Assembly: GCA_947471745.1 (NCBI GenBank)
Contig: CANJKZ010000409.1
Coordinates: 1,421,001-1,485,000 of the forward strand
DNA length: 64,000 nucleotides
Source of the DNA: Closterium sp. Naga37s-1
Taxonomy: Eukaryota > Streptophyta > Zygnematophyceae > Desmidiales > Closteriaceae
Direction: 5' to 3'
A program made the position numbers and the translations under genes. The notes under the pieces are model-generated. The model was not told the origin of the DNA and searched no databases. It was given only the letters and a program-made list of their open reading frames with translations. Positions 1 to 11,000 of this stretch are shown one piece after another (position 1 is the stretch's first letter; the number at the start of each line of letters is the position of its first letter).

Positions 1-218
1 ACGAAAGAGCGAGGTTAGCGCGCGGGGCAGGCGGGGAAAGGGAGAGACGAGGGTTCGAGCGTGTGGAGATTGACAAGGCGGAGCCGAGATTGTGCGTATG
101 GAGTGCCACAGGAGCACGAAGTCAATACGAAACGGCAAGTCAGGCGACGTCAATGCACGAAGGGGTGTGGTGAAGGGGAGAGGGGAGGCGGGGAGGGTGC
201 GGGAGAGGAGGGACGTAC

Positions 219-994
219 GATCCAGAGGAGGAACGACGACGTGCATGCCGTGCCTAGCAGGCCCAGCAGCGATCTGCCAGCGCGGGGCGTTGAAAGGAGG
301 GGGCGGGCGGGGGGAGGGGAAGAGGGGGATGAGGTGTGCGGGACGCTGTGGTAGTTGGAACGAGAAAGCACTGGGTCGATACGACTGACTACTGGACGGG
401 AGGGGGAAACATGAGGCGAAACAAGGGGGAGCGGGGGTCAGGAGACCCGTAGGGTGAAGGTGTCCGGGTGAAAGGGAGAGGTCCCAGGGGCGGGAGGCGA
501 GGAGCGCACACGACGGTGACGAGGGAACCGAGCACGATGAGCGGCGTCTGGATGAACGCGAGACACGCCGTGGGCTGCTTCGAGTACAGCACGCCTGCCG
601 TCACCAGCAGCACCACTCCCAACACCTGCGCACCGTTCCGAGGACGACAGAAGGCAAAGAATGTCGGGAGAGGGGAGATAGATGAAACATGGACAATGTG
701 AGTTGGAGGTGGAGAGGATTGATCCGAGATGGATGAGCGGCGGAGACAAGCGCCGAACCGAAAGGCCTGGTCGAGCCGAAGACGAGCAGCGTGGGAGGGC
801 GACGCGGTGAGGGCTGTTAATGATCGACATACGAGGCGCAAGCAGGATGATTGGGTGGGTTTCGTCGGGTGAGGGACGAGGAAGAAGAAAAGTGGGAGGC
901 AGCAGGATGCTCGAGAGGTGGCAGAGCTTTAGTGTCGCACCAGCGTGAGGACATTGATCCATTTGACGAAGACCGTACTGCACCGATACGCCAT
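219..994 (-). CDS. Tetraspanin family protein, first three coding exons (3' part outside window)
   Basis: Tetraspanins are four-pass membrane scaffold proteins that organise plasma-membrane microdomains. I assembled the start by GT-AG splicing on the minus strand: exon 1 at 994-941 (ATG at 994-992, 18 codons), intron 940-626 (starts gtgcga, ends cgcag), exon 2 at 625-510, intron 509-274 (gtgcgc to ggcag), exon 3 at 273-219, followed by a clean gtacgt donor. Phases agree: exon 2 ends after two bases of a Val codon that exon 3 completes. The 75 residues begin MAYRCSTVFVKWINVLTL, give TM1 (about 8-31), a short loop containing KQPTACLAFIQTPL, and TM2 with VVSLLGLLGTACTSSF. The Cys-x3-Phe-x-x-x-Pro loop and the LLGLLG-x-x-C pattern are typical of plant tetraspanins. 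The large extracellular loop, TM3 and TM4 must lie to the left of base 1. The family call is good; exact exon edges and the transcription start are inferred. Confidence 0.72.
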
Positions 995-1451
995 GCTTCT
1001 TGCAGCGGCAGTGTCTGTTCTCGTGCTGTGGGCTGTATTCTTCCTGAACTAGGTAAACGGATTTGGAGTTTTAGGGGCAAAGCGCAGCTGGAATGTAGCG
1101 ACTTACGTTTTTTTTTGGGGTTGGTGCTAGGGTGGTTTAGTGAGCTAGTGGGGGGAATGCGTTCATAGTTGGGACAGGAGGCTCGGAGGGCAAGGGCTTG
1201 TTGCAGGGTAGAGTTGGACGGGTGGATGCCTGCTCGCCCCCTGGCTGTCATCGCTTTGAGCGGACGCAGCGCACATTCGACAGTCAAGGGGCAGTGTCGA
1301 GCCGCACCCGTTTCCAGTCACGTTGACGCAATTCGAGCTTCATACGCTAGCCACGTACCGCCAAGAAGCGAGGTGCGTGTTTCCAGTAAGAAAACAGAGA
1401 GAATGGTTATACCGTACGAATATTACATCTTCTATACCATGTCTTGGAGAG
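995..1451 (-). other. Upstream region of the tetraspanin gene; no other gene seen
   Basis: These 457 bases separate the tetraspanin start codon from the gypsy LTR. They presumably hold its 5' leader and promoter. I see no convincing TATA element, coding exon or repeat here; short open frames on both strands have no recognisable content. Confidence 0.35.
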
Positions 1452-2435
1452 TGTAAGGAATTTTCTCGGATTCCTTACTGGGTCACACTGTACGCGTACA
1501 ACCTCGGTTTTCGGAAAACCAGGCTCGGTCCGCCGACCTCGCCTTCCGAACCACCACCGCGTCGCCTTCGGGTTTTCCAACCCCGAACCTGCACCCAACC
1601 ATCTCGCGACCCCACGACCTCGGCCTAGCTAGCATTGCTATATTAGTTCTAGGCCTCGTTGTTCACTCAGACATTGGAATCACGTCCGCGTTATTGAATT
1701 CTGCGCACTCTTCCTTTCACAACTCATAACAAAGAGTATGCCATAACGATAGGGTTTCCAACATAGATGTGGTTTCACAGCCACATGCACCAAGACAGCT
1801 AATGACATAATGTACAGTCACGCAAGAAGATCAATCTCTTTTTTAAGCCCGTGGCGAAAATTGCGGGCCGCGCGGGTCAAGCTTCTAGAACTTGACGAAC
1901 TAGTGTTTGCAAGGTTTGAAAAAAAGCCAGCCTGCAATTTGGGACTTTTGGGAACTGAACCAACCCCCAGGGCGAAATACGAGGGCGGGCTGGGTTTGGC
2001 GAAAAAAACGAAATAAGCGAATTCGGAATCTTCCGCCAAAACCCAGACCACCAAAACCCCCTCGCGTCAACCTTTTAAAAGTTGTGCAATTTGGGCTGCC
2101 GGCTTTAATTGTTACGGGTGCAATGGAACGAGGTAGCGAAGATTGCACTATATGGGTCAAAAGTACAAAGTATGAGCGAAGGCATGAGCAAATACTTATG
2201 TGCGAAAACATGCAACGGTTACGCGGTGTGTGCGAGCTAGTTATTGCTAGGCTGGCATCGAGGTTCGGGCTAGCCCCGAAGCGTAGGCCGACTCGGCCAG
2301 GCCAGCGGTGCATGTTTTGGTGAAACAGTGCGCGCGAAGTTGGCGAAGCCCCATTAGCAGTAACGGGCGAACAACGGCTTCTGCTGTACGCGATGTTGCT
2401 GGTCGCGGTAAGGAATGTCAAGAAAATTCCTTTCA
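1452..2435 (-). repeat. 3' LTR of the gypsy element (984 bp)
   Basis: The boundaries come from matching ends: TGTAAGGAATTTTCT at 1452 and, on the other strand, TGAAAGGAATTTTCT reading inward from 2435. Both are the TG...CA termini expected of an LTR. The right boundary abuts a polypurine tract directly downstream of the integrase C-terminus, as a 3' LTR should. The inverted similarity is longer than usual, about 28 bp (1451-1478 against 2436-2408). Only one LTR is present, so the call rests on termini and position. A non-autonomous DNA transposon with 28-bp inverted ends is a less likely alternative. Confidence 0.65.
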
Positions 2436-2450
2436 CTATTCCCCCCTCAA
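2436..2450 (-). other. Polypurine tract of the gypsy element
   Basis: On the minus strand this reads ttgaggggggaatag immediately before the LTR start. Such G/A-rich tracts prime plus-strand DNA synthesis in LTR retroelements. It sits between the last integrase-derived codons and the LTR, where a PPT belongs. Confidence 0.6.
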
Positions 2451-2504
2451 GAAGCCCCCAACCCCGCTACACGAATGCGTGTATATTGCGGAATCCCCGG
2501 CTCC

Positions 2505-3850
2505 TCAGGTACACTTGCAGGGCAGGGTGGTATTCTCGGGCTCAATGATCCGCTCCGATGCAGGGCGAGTCATGGATGGCGGTCGGTGACGAGGCAGTTG
2601 GCTTGTAGTTGGGATGTAAGGGCGAAGCAGGCTGACGTGAAAAGATGGGCTGATGTACCAGTCTGTCGGCAACAGTAAATGGGCGGTAACTGGGGTGATC
2701 ATGTGGGTGATTTGGAATGGTCCACAGTAGCGCGGTCGTAATTTCGGTACGACAAGCAGTCTTAAGTTTTGTGTGTCGAGCAGTACGTAATCCCCTGACT
2801 AGTACGTGACTGGGCGGCGGTGGTGGTCAGTGTTTTGTTTTGCGATGACGTTGGCTTTACTAATTGCTTCTGCGGCTCTGGTGCGGGCAGCTTGCAGAAT
2901 CTTGGGAAATTGCTGTGCGCGTGGCGTTGGGTTGTCCGGGCTCGGCGTCATGGGCACTGTTGGGTATTGCCCGTAGTTCAGGTAGAACGGGGACTGCTGC
3001 GTCGTCGCTGACGTGGCGTTGCTGTATGCGAACTCGAACAGCGGCAGCTGCTGCTCCCATGTTGTCGGGTCGTCGCACGTGGCGCGGATTAGTTGCTCCA
3101 TGGTCTGGTCTGGTCTGTCCGCTCCGTTTGACCGTCGGTCTCGAGGCGTTACGACGAGCTGAATTGTAACCTGGTCCCGAACTGCTCCCAAAGGTTTTTC
3201 CAGAAGTTGCTGGTCAACTTTGTGTGACGGTCGCTGATTATCGCGGCTGGTATCCCGTGCAGTCGAATGACGGTTGCGATGACCATGCGAGCGGTTTCTT
3301 CGGCTGAGATCGATTTCCTGCACGCAGCAAAGTGAGACATTTTCGTTAGTCTGTCAACGACGACTATTACCGCGTCGTTACGCCCAGGGTTTGTAGGTCC
3401 GTGACGAAATCCATGGTAACCTGCTGCCAGGCGCGCTCGGGCGGCGAAATCGGCTGCAACTGACCCGCCTTTCTTTTTCGCGAGCTCTTCATCACCTGAC
3501 ACGTATGACACGAGCCCACGTGGTGCTGTACGCCAGTCAACAGCTCAGGCTTGTAGTAACACCGCTGCAGTTGCTGTCGCTTTTTTTATACCCCGAAGTG
3601 ACCCGAGGTAACCCCGTCGTGTGCCTCCTGCCGTAACAGTTCCCTCAGCAGTAAGTACGTGGGTACCCAATTGCGGTTGGTGCCTGTTTTTACGTAATAG
3701 ACTCCCTTTGCTTCTGCCGGTTGTTGCGAATTTCCAGTCGTGAAAATTGGGTCGGTGCGGTATCCGTGGGTGAATAGGCATGTTCACAGTGGGTTGGTCT
3801 GTGCGAGTAGGATGGCGTGAAGTTGGGCGGTAGGGCAAGTGAGTGCGTCG
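2505..3850 (-). pseudogene. Gypsy integrase (H2C2 finger, catalytic core, C-terminal domain), degenerate
   Basis: The minus strand encodes an H2C2 zinc finger (EAHDGVTSGHF, then HHVGSCHTCQVMKSS, about 3660-3485). Next comes the integrase core, starting at WQQVTMDFVTDL (first catalytic Asp), shifting frame near 3390, and continuing PGRNDAVIVVVDRLTKMSHF and IISDRHTKLTSNFW (second Asp). Another shift near 3160 leads to QTMEQLIRATC and SPFYLNYGQYPTVPM, and after a TAG near 2790 to the C-terminal domain with [11 protein letters not shown] and [10 protein letters not shown], ending at 2505. A TAA interrupts the finger near 3590. Integrase would insert element cDNA into the host genome; this copy cannot encode it intact. 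Confidence 0.82.
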
Positions 3851-3856
3851 GCAATA

Positions 3857-4486
3857 TTATGCTTCTATTTTGTAAGTGACAGTGTAGTGGAAGTTGGACT
3901 CCAGATAGTCCAACCAGCAAATCTGTCGCGGATTGAGGTTCGGTTGGGCGCGAAGGTACTGTAGTGCACGATGGTCTGTCCGTACTGTCATGCCGGCACC
4001 TGTCAGGTAGCACCGCCACACCTTGAATGAGTGCACGATCGCCAACATCTCGCGTTCGTGTAACAAGTAGTTGCGTTCGGGCAGGTGAAGTTTGCGGGAC
4101 TCGTACGCGATTGGTTGAAGGCCGTTGCCGAAGTCCTGCAACAGTACTGCTCCCACAGCAATGTCACTTGCGTCGGTGACGAGCTTGAACGGACGGTGAG
4201 GATCTGCAATACGAAGCATGGGCGGTGAGCACAAAATGTTATTGAGGGCCGAGAAGGCAGCTTGCTCTTTCTCCCCCCACGTGTACTCAACCCCCTTCAT
4301 CAGCAGGTCGGTCAACGGGGCAGTCAACTTCGCCATGTCGGGGAGGAACCGTCGCACGTAGTTTACGAACCCCAGAAAACCCTGCAACTCGGTGTTTGTC
4401 GGCGCGTGCCATGCTTGAATTGTCGCGATTTTCTTCGGGTCTATTTCCACTCCGTTGGCTGAAATAATGTGCCTTAAAGGCTCCAA
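3857..4486 (-). pseudogene. Gypsy RT C-terminal part and RNase H fragment
   Basis: A 209-codon stretch runs from the RT thumb/connection (ANGVEIDPKKIATIQ, LQGFLGFVNYVRRF at residues 34-47) into RNase H. RNase H residues are visible: VTDASDIAVGAVL with Asp105, LHEREMLAIVHSF with the acidic residue near 144-146, and VRTDHRALQYL with Asp171. This domain would degrade the RNA strand of the RNA:DNA hybrid. It is separated from the RT core by a frameshift near 4500. A stop at 3857 precedes, in another frame, the usual IADALT end of RNase H. The methionine at its start is internal and not a true start. Confidence 0.85.
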
Positions 4487-5049
4487 TCTGTCCTCTCACA
4501 CTTAGAGGCTTTGGTCAGTAGGCGGTTCTCACTCAGTATTAAAAAAAACGGATTCGATGTTTTGTAGGTGCGGTTTTTCTGGCCTGTAAATCAGTATGTC
4601 ATCTAAGTACACGATGACATACTTATCTAAAAGCAGGCGGAAGGCTTCGTTCATGGTCATTTGAAAAGTGGCAGGAGAGTTGGTCAGTCCGAAAGGCATT
4701 ACCGTGTATTCGAATGATCCGTAGCGTGTTCAGAAGGCGGTTTTCGGGCAGTCGGGTGGGTTGACACGGATCTGGTGGTAGCCTCCTCGAAGGTCGTTTT
4801 TCGAGAATACCAGGGCTGTACGCAGTTGGTCGATCAATTAGTCGGCTCGCGGGATGGGGTCACGGGACTTCACGGTAACCCGGTTCAGTGCGCAATAATC
4901 TATGCACATGCGAAATCCCCCATCCTTCTTCGGCGTGAACAGTATCGGTGCTGCAAATGGTGACAAACTCATGCGATTAAACTCCTTCTCGAGCAGGTAA
5001 TCCACCTACTTCCGTAGTTCGTCCAGATCGGGTCGGGTCAGTCGGACTG
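4487..5049 (-). pseudogene. Gypsy reverse transcriptase core with three stops
   Basis: The minus-strand frame reads [66 protein letters not shown] and [10 protein letters not shown]. These are the successive conserved blocks of a Ty3/gypsy RT; the catalytic YLDD is at 4609-4598. In-frame stops lie at 5008-5006 (TAG), 4840-4838 (TAA) and 4732-4730 (TGA, within the block before RYGSFEY). Reading is lost in the T-rich stretch near 4545. The first N-terminal residues and everything upstream are replaced by satellite A. Confidence 0.85.
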
Positions 5050-8000
5050 TCGTGATGCCCGCAACACTCCCACACCCTTGCTGGCTTGTTAATAAGCCCA
5101 GACATGCGCAGCCACGTGACCCGGCGAAAGAAAAACGCTCGGAACGAGCGCTTCCAGCCCCAAAACGCGGAAAGATTCGCACATGTGCAAGAAATGCAGC
5201 GGGCGCTCTTCATCCGCGAGTGCCGATGACCGATGATGCTCGCGACCCTCCCACGCCCTTGCTGGCTTGGTAGTAGGCTCAGACAAGCATAGCCACGTGA
5301 CCCGGCGGAAGAAAAACGCACAGAACAAGCGCTTCTAGCCTCAAAACGTGGAAGGATCCATGTGCAGGAAGTGCAGCAGGCGCTCTTCATTCGCAAGCGC
5401 CGATGACCGATGATGCTCGCGCCTTTGCTGACTTGGTAATAGGCCCAGACAAGCGCAGCCAGGTGACCCGGCGGAAGAAAATGCTCGGAACGAGTGCTTC
5501 TAGCCCCAAAACGTGGAAGGATCCATGTGTAGGAAGTGCAGCGGGCGCTCTTCATTCGCAAGCGCCGATGAGCGATGATGCTCGCAACTCTCCCACGCCC
5601 TTGCTGGCTTGGTAATAGGCCCAGACAAGCACAACCACATGACCCGGCAGAAGAAAAACGCTCGGAATGAGCGTTTCCAGCCCCAAAACACAGAAGGATC
5701 CGCACATGTGCAGGAAGTGCAGCGGGCGCTCTTCATTCGCGAGCGTCGATGACCGATGATGCTCGCAATCCTCCCACGCCCTTGCTGACTTAGTAATAGG
5801 CCCAGAATAGTGCAGCCACGTGACCCAAAGGAAGAAAAACGCTCGAAACGAGCGCTTCCACCCCCAAAATGCGGAAGGATCCGCACTTGTGCTGGAAGTG
5901 CAGCGGGCGCTCTTCATTAGCGAGCGCCGATGACCGATGATGCTCGCAACCCTCCCACGCCCTTGCTGGCTTGGTAGTAGGTCCAGACAAGCGCAACCAG
6001 GTGACCCGGCGGAAGAAAAACGCTCGTAACGAGCGCTTCCACCCCCAAAACGTGGAAGGATCTGCACATGTGCAGGAAGAGCAGCGGGCGCTCTTCATTC
6101 GCGAGCGCCGATGACCGATTATGCTTGCAACCCTCCCATGCCCTTGCTGGCTTAGTAATAGGCCCAGAAAAGCACAACCACGTGACCCGACGGAAGAAAA
6201 ATGCTCAAAACGAGCGCTTCCACCCCCAAAACGCGGAAGGATCCGCACTTGTGCTGGAAGTGCAGCGGGCGCTCTTCATTCGCGAGTGCCGATGACTGAT
6301 GATGCTCGCAACCCTCCCACGCCCTTGCTGGCTTGGTAATAGGTCCAGACAAGTGCAACCAAGTAACCCGGCGGAAGAAAAACGCTCGGAACGAGCGCTT
6401 CCACCCCCAAAACGCGGAAGGATCCGCACATGTGCGGGAAGTGCAGCGGGCGCTCTTCATTCACAAGCGCCGATGACCGATGATGCTCGCAACCCTCCCA
6501 CCACCTTGCCGGCTTGGTAATAGGCCTAGACAAGCGCAACTACGTGACCCGGCGGAAGAAAAACGCTCGGAACAAGCGCTTGTAGCCGCAAAACGCGGAA
6601 GGATCCGCACATGTGCAGGAAATGCAGCGGGCGCTCTTCATTCGCGAGCGCCGATGACCGATGATGCTCGCAACCTCCCACGCTTTTGCTGGCTTGGTAA
6701 TAGGCGCAGACAAGCGCAACCATATGACCCGGCGGAAGAAAAACGCTCAGAACAAAACGCGAAAGGATCCGCACGTGTGCAGGAAGTGCAGCGGGCGCTC
6801 TTCATTTGCGAGCGCCGATGACCGATGATGCTTGCAACCCTCCCACGCCCTTGCTGGCTTGGTAATAGGACCAGACAAGCACAGCCATGTGACCCAAGGA
6901 AAGAAAAACGCTCGGAACGAGCGCTTTCACCCCCAAAACGCGGAAGGATCCGCACATGTGTAGGAAGTGCAGCGGGCGCTCTTCATTCGCGAGCGCCGAT
7001 GACCGATGATTCTCGCGACCCTCCCACGCGCTTTCTGACTTGGTAATAGGCCCAGAAAAGTGCAGCCACGTGACTCGGCGGAAGAATGCGATCGAAACAA
7101 GCACTTCCACCCCCAAAACGCGGAAGGATCGGAAAATGTGCAGGAAGTGCAGCAGGCGCTCTTCATTTGCCAGCTCCGATGACCGATGATGCTCGCAGCC
7201 CTCCCACACCCTTGCTGGTTTGGTATTAGGCCCAGACAAGCGCAGCCAGGTGACCAGGCGGAAGAAAAACGCTCAGATTGAGCGCTTCCAGCCCAAAAAC
7301 GCGGAAGGATACGCACATGTGCAGGAAGTGTAGCGGGCGCTCTTCATTCGCGAGCGCCGATGACCGATGATTCTCGCAACCCTCCCACGCCCTTGCTGGC
7401 TTGGTAATAGGCCCTGAAAAGCACAGCCACGTGACCCGGCGGAAGAAAAATGCTCGGATTGAGCACTTCCACGCGCAAAACGCAGAAACATCCGCACATG
7501 TGCAGGAAGTGCAGCGGGTGCTCTTCATTCGCGAGCGCCGATGACCGATGATGCTTGCAACCCTCCCACGCCCTTGCTGGCTTGGAAATAGGCCCAGACA
7601 ACCGCAACCAGATGACTCGGCGGAAGAAGAACGCTCGGAACGAGCGCTTCCACCCTTAAAACGGGGAAGGATCGACACAGGTGCAGGAAGTGCAGCGGGC
7701 GCTCTTCATTCGCGAGCGCCGATGACCAATGATCCACGCAACCCTCCCATGCTCTTGCTGGTTTGGTATTAGGCCCAGACAAGCGCAGCCAGGTGACCCG
7801 GCGGAAGAAAAACGCTCTGAATGAGCGCTTCCAGCCCCTAAACGCGGAAGGATCCGCACATGTGCAGGAAGTGCAGCGGACGCTCTTAATTCGCGAGCGC
7901 CGATGACCGATGATGCTTGCAACCCTCCCAAGCCCTTGCTGGCTTGGTAATAGGCCCAGAGAAGCGCAACCTCATGACCCGGCGGAAGAAAAACGCTCGG

Positions 8001-11000
8001 AACGAGCGCTTCCACACCCAAAACGCGGAAGGATCTGCACATATGCAGGAAGTGCAGCGCGCGCTCTTCATTCGAGAGCGCCAATGACCGATGATGCTTG
8101 CAACCTCCCACGCCCTTGCTGGCTTGGTAATAGGCCCAGAGAAGCGCATCAACGTGACCCGGCAGGAGAAAAACGCACGGAACGAGCGCTTCCAGCCCCA
8201 AAACGCGAAAGGATCCGCACATGTGCAGGAAGTGCAGCGGCCGCTCTTCATTCGGGAGCGCCGATGACCGATGATGCTCACAACCCTCCCACGCCCTTGC
8301 TGGCTTGGAAATAGGCCCAGACAAGCGCAGCCACGTGACCCAGCAAAAGAAAAACGCTCGGAACGAGCGCTTCCAACCCCAAAACGCGGAAGGATCCGCA
8401 CATGTGAAGGAAGTGCAGCGGGCTCTCTTCATTCGCGAGCGCCGATGACTGATGATGCTTGCAACCCTCCCACGCCCTTGCTGGCTTGGTAATAGGCCCA
8501 GACAAGAGCAGCCACGTGACCCGGCGGAAGAAAATGCTCGGAACGAGCGCTTCCAGCTCCAAAACGCGGAAGGATCCGCACATGTGCATGAAGTGCAGCG
8601 GGCGCTCTTCATTCGCGAGCGCCGATGAACGATGATGCTCGCAACACTCCCACGCCCTTGCTGGCTTGGTAATAGGCCCAGAAAAGCGCAACCAGATGAC
8701 CCAGCGGAAGAAATACGCTCGGAACGAGCGCTTTCAGCCCCAAAACGCGGAAGGATCCGCACATGTGCAGGAAGTGCAGCGGGCGCTTCACATTCGCGAG
8801 TGCCGATGACCGATGATGCTTGCAACCCTCCCACCCCCTTTCTGGCTTAGTAATAGGACTAGACAAGCGCAGCCACGTGACCAGGCGGAAGAAAAACGCT
8901 TGGAACGAGCGCTTCCAGCCCAAAAACGCGGAAGGAACCGCAAATGTGCAAAAAGTGCAGCGGGCGCTCTTCATTCGCGAGCGCTCTTCATTCGCGAGCG
9001 CCGATGATCGATGATGCTCGCAACCCTCCCACGCCCTTGCTGCCTTGGAAAAAGGCCTAGACAAGCGCAGCCAGGTGACCAGGCGGAAGAAAACACTCGG
9101 AACGAGCGCTTCCAGCCCCAAAACGCGGAAGGATCCGCACATGTGCAGGAAGTGCAGTGGGCGCTCTTCATTCGTGAGCGCCGATGATCGATGATGCTTG
9201 CAACCCTCCCACCCCCTTGCTGGCTTGGTAATAGGACTAGACAAGCGCAGCCACGCGACCCGGCGGAAGAAAAACGCTAGGAATGAGCGCCTCCAGCCCC
9301 AAAACGTGGAAGGACCCGCACATGTGCAGGAAGAGCAACGGGCGCTCTTCATTTGCAAGCGCCGATGACTGATGATTCTCGCAACCCTCCCACGCCCATG
9401 CTGGCTTGGTAATAGGCCCTGACAAGTGCAGCCACGTGACCCGGCGGAAGAAAAACGCTCGGAACGAGCGCTTCCAGCCCCAAAACGAGGAAGGACCCGA
9501 ACATGTGCAGGAAGAGCAGCGGGCGCTCTTCATTTGCGAGCACCGTTGACTGATGATTCTAGCAACCCTCCCACGCCCATGCTGGCTTGGTAATAGGCCG
9601 AGACAAGTGCAGCCACGTGACCAGGCGGAAGAAAAATGCCCTGAACGAGCGCTTCCAGTCCCAAAACGAGGAAGGATCCGCACATGTGCAGGAAGTGCAG
9701 CGGGCGCTCTTCATTCGCGAGCGTCGATGACCGATGATGCTCGCAACCCTCCCACACCCTTGCTGGCTTGGTAATAGGAAGAGTCAAGCGCAGCCACGTG
9801 ACCTGGCGGAAGAAAAACGCTCAAAACGAGCGCTTCCAGCCCCAAAACGCGGAAGGATCCGCACATGTGCATGAAGTGCAGCGGGCGCTCTTCATTCGCG
9901 AGCGCCGATGACCGATGAGTCTCCCAACCCGACCACGCCCTTGCTGGCTTGATAATAGGCCCAGAAAAGCGCAGCCACGTGACTCGGCGGAAGAATACGC
10001 TCGAAACGAGCACTTCCACCCCCAAAACGCGGAAGGATCCGCACATGTGCAGGAAGTGCAGCGGGCGCTCTTCATTCGCGAGCGCCGATGAACGATAATT
10101 CTTGCAACCCTCCCACGCCCTTGCTGGATTGGTCATAGGCCCAGAAAAGTGCAGCCACGTGACTCGGCGGAAGAAAATCGCTCGAAACGAGCACTTCCAT
10201 CCCCAAAACGCGGAAGGATCCGCACATGTGCAGGAAGTGCAGCGGGCGCTCTTCATTCGCGAGCGCCGATGACCGACGATGCTTCGAACCCTCCCACGCC
10301 CTTGCTGGCTTGGTAATAGGCCCAGATAAGAGCAGCCACGTGACCCGGAGGAAGAAAAACGCTTGGAACGAGTGCTTCCAGCTCCAAGACGCGGAAGGAA
10401 CCGCACATGTGCAGGAAGTGCAGCGGGCGCTCTTCATTCGCGAGTGCCGATGACCGATGATGCTTGCAACCCTCCCACCCCCTTGCTGGCTTGGTAATAG
10501 GACTAGAAAAGCGCAGCCACGTGACCCGGCGGAAGAAAAATGCTCGGAACGAGCGCTTCTAGCCCCAAAACGCGGAAGGACCCTCACATGTGCAGGAAGT
10601 GCAGCGGGCGCTCTTCATTCGCGAGCGCCAATGACTGATGATTCTCACAACCCTCCCACGCCCATGCTGGCTTGGTAATAGGCCCAGACAATTGCAGCCA
10701 CTTGACCCGGCGGAAGAAAAACGCTCGGAACGAGCGCTTTCAGCCCCAAAACGCGAAAGGATCCGCACATGTGCAGGAAGTGCAGCGGGCGCTCTTCATT
10801 CGCAAGAGCCGATGATCGATAATGCTTGCAACCCTCCCACGCCCTTGCTGGCTTGGTAATAGACCCAGACAAGCGCAGCCTCGTGACCCGGCGGAAGAAA
10901 AACGCTCGGAACGAGCACTTCTAGCCCCAAGACGCGGAAGGAACCGCACATGTGCAGGAAGTGCAGCGGGCGCTCTTCATTCGCGAGCACCGATGACCGA

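Larger units (their letters stand above)
1452..5049 (-). mobile_element. Decayed, 5'-truncated Ty3/gypsy LTR retrotransposon
   Basis: Read on the minus strand from right to left, the order is reverse transcriptase, RNase H, H2C2 zinc finger, integrase, integrase C-terminal domain, polypurine tract and LTR. RT-RNase H before integrase is the Ty3/gypsy order. Gag, protease and the 5' LTR are missing: reading starts within the RT N-terminal region (VRLTRPDLDELRK) and satellite A begins at about 5050. Several in-frame stops and at least three frameshifts show an old, inactive copy. No chromodomain is recognisable after the HVSLLRPY motif. Because the right end is lost, target duplication and LTR divergence cannot be used to date it. 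Confidence 0.85.

Noticed and set aside
61..388. Plus-strand open frames at the left edge
   Set aside because: They lie opposite tetraspanin exon 3 and its introns, are Gly/Arg-rich by composition and overlap each other in two frames.
2451..2504. Chromodomain at the end of the gypsy integrase
   Set aside because: After HVSLLRPY the sequence ends within about 40 residues with no aromatic cage or recognisable chromodomain pattern.
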